NCBI GenBank assembly: GCA_900095095.1
Contig: FMBT01000577.1
Location: forward strand, 1-45,458
From: Fragilariopsis cylindrus CCMP1102
Lineage: Eukaryota; Bacillariophyta; Bacillariophyceae; Bacillariales; Bacillariaceae
Length of the DNA: 45,458 bases
Reading direction: 5' to 3'
Made by a program: the position numbers and the translations under genes. Positions 43,485 to 45,458 of this stretch are shown here, piece by piece. Under the pieces are notes generated by a model. It ran no database searches, was not told where the DNA came from, and saw only the letters and a program-made list of their open reading frames with translations. Each line of letters opens with the position of its first letter. Within the stretch, counting starts at the first letter, position 1.

Positions 43485-44852
43485 ATGACGATGACGATGA
43501 TAACGATGGGCGGTAGCGGTAGCAGCATCGAATTACCACGACGACGACGACGAGGACGACGATGTAGTAGTAGTATGGCATCACAATCATCATTGATGAT
43601 GTTGATGTTGGCATTGTTGTTACATGTGTCCACCAATTTCTTTGTTAATGCAAAAAAAGATAAAGATACAAATAATGAGAATAATGAGAATTGGAAACCA
43701 ATCAATAATGCAATGAGTAAATCATCGTCGTCATTATTTGAAATATCCAAAGAGATACAAGTGAATTCACCATCGAAATTTCCAAAACCAACTTATCCCT
43801 TTAATGATCCGAAAGTTGAAATTATTGTCACACCCGAAATTGGGAAACATCGTCCTGATGCCGATGTGGTGATGGCCTACGCCGAAGGGTATGGCTTAGC
43901 TTATTATATGTGTTTTATTGAAACATTACGTGCGACAGGATATGATGGTGATATTGTCTTAGCCACATCGGAATATGATTTATTAGCACCGTACGTCTTA
44001 GATTATTTAAAACAACAATCCAATTTAATTGTTTATATCCATCAACTTGATTGTTATGAATCCGATGCTATTACACCCAGTCGTCGGATCATGAAAAGAG
44101 GATCTATGGATATATTTCAAATGTGTCAATTAAATAATGTGTATGGCTATAAAGATCCAATTACAGGTGATGTTACACAGAAGTTGAAAGATCCAAGAAT
44201 TGGTCGTGTCGTGGCAACATTACGGTATGAATGGTATTGGATCTGGTCTCAACAATACAATTCCAATTCATGGATTATGTTAATTGATGCAAGAGATTCC
44301 TTCTTTCAAAGTAATCCATTTACAAACTTACCAAGAAATCAAAATGGTTTATTATATTTTTTTGGTGAAAATTCTGATGTCACCGCGATTGGTAAATCGA
44401 CAAAAAATAGAAATTGGATACTACGAAGTTATGGCACGGAAGTATTAAAAGCCATGTCCAACAAACCTACCATCTGTAGTGGTTCAACCATGGGAGAACA
44501 AATCGCAATAGAAACCTATTTACGTGCATTAATTAATGAATGGGATGAAACGGATATTAAAATGACAGGTGCTGATCAAGGATTTCATAATTATTTATAT
44601 TATTCTGGTAAATTAACAAATAGTTTTGACACTATCTCGAAACTGGTGGTGTGGGAACAAGGAAAAGGTATAATCAATAATTTAGGTGCATTACGTACCA
44701 AAACTTTTAGTGAATGGGGATTTTATAATAATCAAACACATTCGGTCTATAATTGGGATGGTACATTAAGTCCCGTCGCACATCAATGGGATCGTGATGC
44801 TAATTTACATTCTTATTATCAAAGAACATTATTTAAAAAAATGGGAAAATGA
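43485..44852 (+). CDS. Type II membrane glycosyltransferase-like protein
   Basis: An intact intronless frame of 455 residues starts at the ATG at 43485. A basic cytosolic start (LPRRRRRGRRC) and signal anchor (SLMMLMLALLLHVSTNFFV) are followed by a Lys/Asn linker and a luminal domain. The domain begins VVMAYAEGYGLAYYMCFIET and includes YDGDIVLATS, WIMLIDARDSFFQSNPF, GADQGFHNYLYYSG and YNWDGTLSPVAHQWDRD. The DARD.FFQ.NPF motif, followed downstream by a DQ.F..YL block and a W-D-G...HQ(W/Y)DRD ending, matches a widespread algal/plant family of putative Golgi glycosyltransferases. The Asp pair in DARD is the likely metal/sugar-nucleotide site. Donor and acceptor cannot be predicted. Confidence 0.82.
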   Translation: MTMTMITMGGSGSSIELPRRRRRGRRCSSSMASQSSLMMLMLALLLHVSTNFFVNAKKDKDTNNENNENWKPINNAMSKSSSSLFEISKEIQVNSPSKFPKPTYPFNDPKVEIIVTPEIGKHRPDADVVMAYAEGYGLAYYMCFIETLRATGYDGDIVLATSEYDLLAPYVLDYLKQQSNLIVYIHQLDCYESDAITPSRRIMKRGSMDIFQMCQLNNVYGYKDPITGDVTQKLKDPRIGRVVATLRYEWYWIWSQQYNSNSWIMLIDARDSFFQSNPFTNLPRNQNGLLYFFGENSDVTAIGKSTKNRNWILRSYGTEVLKAMSNKPTICSGSTMGEQIAIETYLRALINEWDETDIKMTGADQGFHNYLYYSGKLTNSFDTISKLVVWEQGKGIINNLGALRTKTFSEWGFYNNQTHSVYNWDGTLSPVAHQWDRDANLHSYYQRTLFKKMGK

Positions 44853-45154
44853 TTTTTATCACCAAACATAAAAAAGAAACAAAAAGAAAAAGAAAAAGAA
44901 ATAATAATCTTCGTGGTGAGTGATCAAATAATTAAGATGATACGAATGAACGAATGAACAACAGCTAGTTAGCTAGTTAGTTATTTCGTTGTTGTTAACT
45001 AAATAATGTTATCGATAATTATACAATAGTAAAATTATCGAATAAGAAGAAAAGAAAGAAAAAGAAACAAAACAAACTAAAAATGAATACAGTTACTTAC
45101 TCCAACTAGCTAGAAGTCCTTCTATACATCCTGCATCTTCTAACTGTACTTACT
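44853..45154. other. 3' flank, no gene seen
   Basis: Purine-rich and AT-rich sequence after the glycosyltransferase stop. Confidence 0.4.
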
Positions 45155-45458
45155 TTACTTGTATATGCATCTTCCTGTACTGTAGTGTACTGTATTGTCA
45201 TTTGACTTGATGTTTGATGGCCTATCTGGGGGATGTGGATTTTGTTGATTATAAAGTTTTTCAAGTCCTGGATCGATGTTCAATGTGTTTTTTTTTGCGA
45301 AACCGAATGATTTGTTGCGTCCGTACAGTAGAAGTTTCACCTGATCATCATTAAAGATAAAGTATTTTCACATGAAGTAAAAAAACATTATAAGAGTACA
45401 TTACATTACAGTCTTACGTAAAAGTATACGGATTCGCTTGTTTTAGAGACAGTATACC
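45155..45458 (-). CDS. Possible last exons of a gene extending beyond the window
   Basis: The minus frame 45155-45340 has no ATG start but is preceded by a good acceptor (gatcag, 45341-45342). Its sequence is protein-like (GRNKSFGFAKKNTLNIDPGL, KLYNQQNPHPPDRPSNIKS). A matching donor (gtaaga at 45412-45417) would define a 77-nt intron 45341-45417. The exon before it, 45418-45458, reads in phase without stops. It is too short to assign a family. Confidence 0.35.

Overview
This is a nuclear eukaryotic window, most likely from a diatom or a close stramenopile relative. The evidence is: GT-AG introns of about 75-320 nt, AT-rich genes with long Asn, Ser and Gln runs, a ferritin of the pennate-diatom type with a plastid-style leader (signal peptide followed by an A-F motif), two NRT2-type nitrate transporters, helicase-associated (HA) domain proteins, and several protein families that I know mainly from diatoms. 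No genus can be assigned from the sequence alone.

Layout, left to right. 0-7 kb: a zinc-finger/alpha-beta hydrolase gene cut by the window edge (-), an Asn-rich membrane protein (+), an ERGIC/thioredoxin/Erv46 protein of the plant PDI-C type (-), and a basic, possibly organellar protein (+). 7-15 kb: plastid ferritin (-), a small Asn/His-rich protein (+), a five-exon HA-domain protein (-), and a charged diatom-type protein (+). 15.3-18.65 kb: a gene-poor block holding a degenerate tandem array (about 165-190 bp units) and about 2.3 kb of unexplained DNA with a 17-G run. 19-26 kb: a leucine-rich-repeat protein (+), an ADP-ribosyltransferase-fold protein (-), a Ser/Asp-rich protein (+) and a coiled-coil protein ending in a diatom-type beta domain (-). 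26.6-33 kb: a DUF1295 reductase-like membrane protein (+), a secreted two-repeat protein (+) and a prenylcysteine oxidase/lyase (-). 33-38.5 kb: a tandem pair of NRT2 transporters (both -). 39-45 kb: a Cys-rich type I membrane protein with an in-frame stop (-), a small secreted protein with a GPI-like tail (+), a Golgi-type glycosyltransferase (+), and a possible terminal exon of a further gene (-).

The genes do not form one pathway. Ferritin (iron storage) and nitrate uptake are the recognisable nutrient functions. The PDI-C protein and glycosyltransferase belong to the secretory system, and prenylcysteine oxidase to prenyl-protein turnover. Several neighbours are head to head and share 0.7-1.5 kb promoter regions.

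A dominant feature is single-base frame breaks in otherwise well preserved genes: hydrolase, PDI-C, the basic protein, the HA protein, the LRR protein, the coiled-coil protein, prenylcysteine oxidase and both NRT2 copies. Ferritin, DUF1295, the ART protein, the secreted repeat protein and the glycosyltransferase are clean. Uncorrected consensus errors are the simplest explanation, but NRT2 is notable because both paralogues break at the same base. I found no CRISPR array, rRNA, convincing tRNA or clear autonomous transposon.
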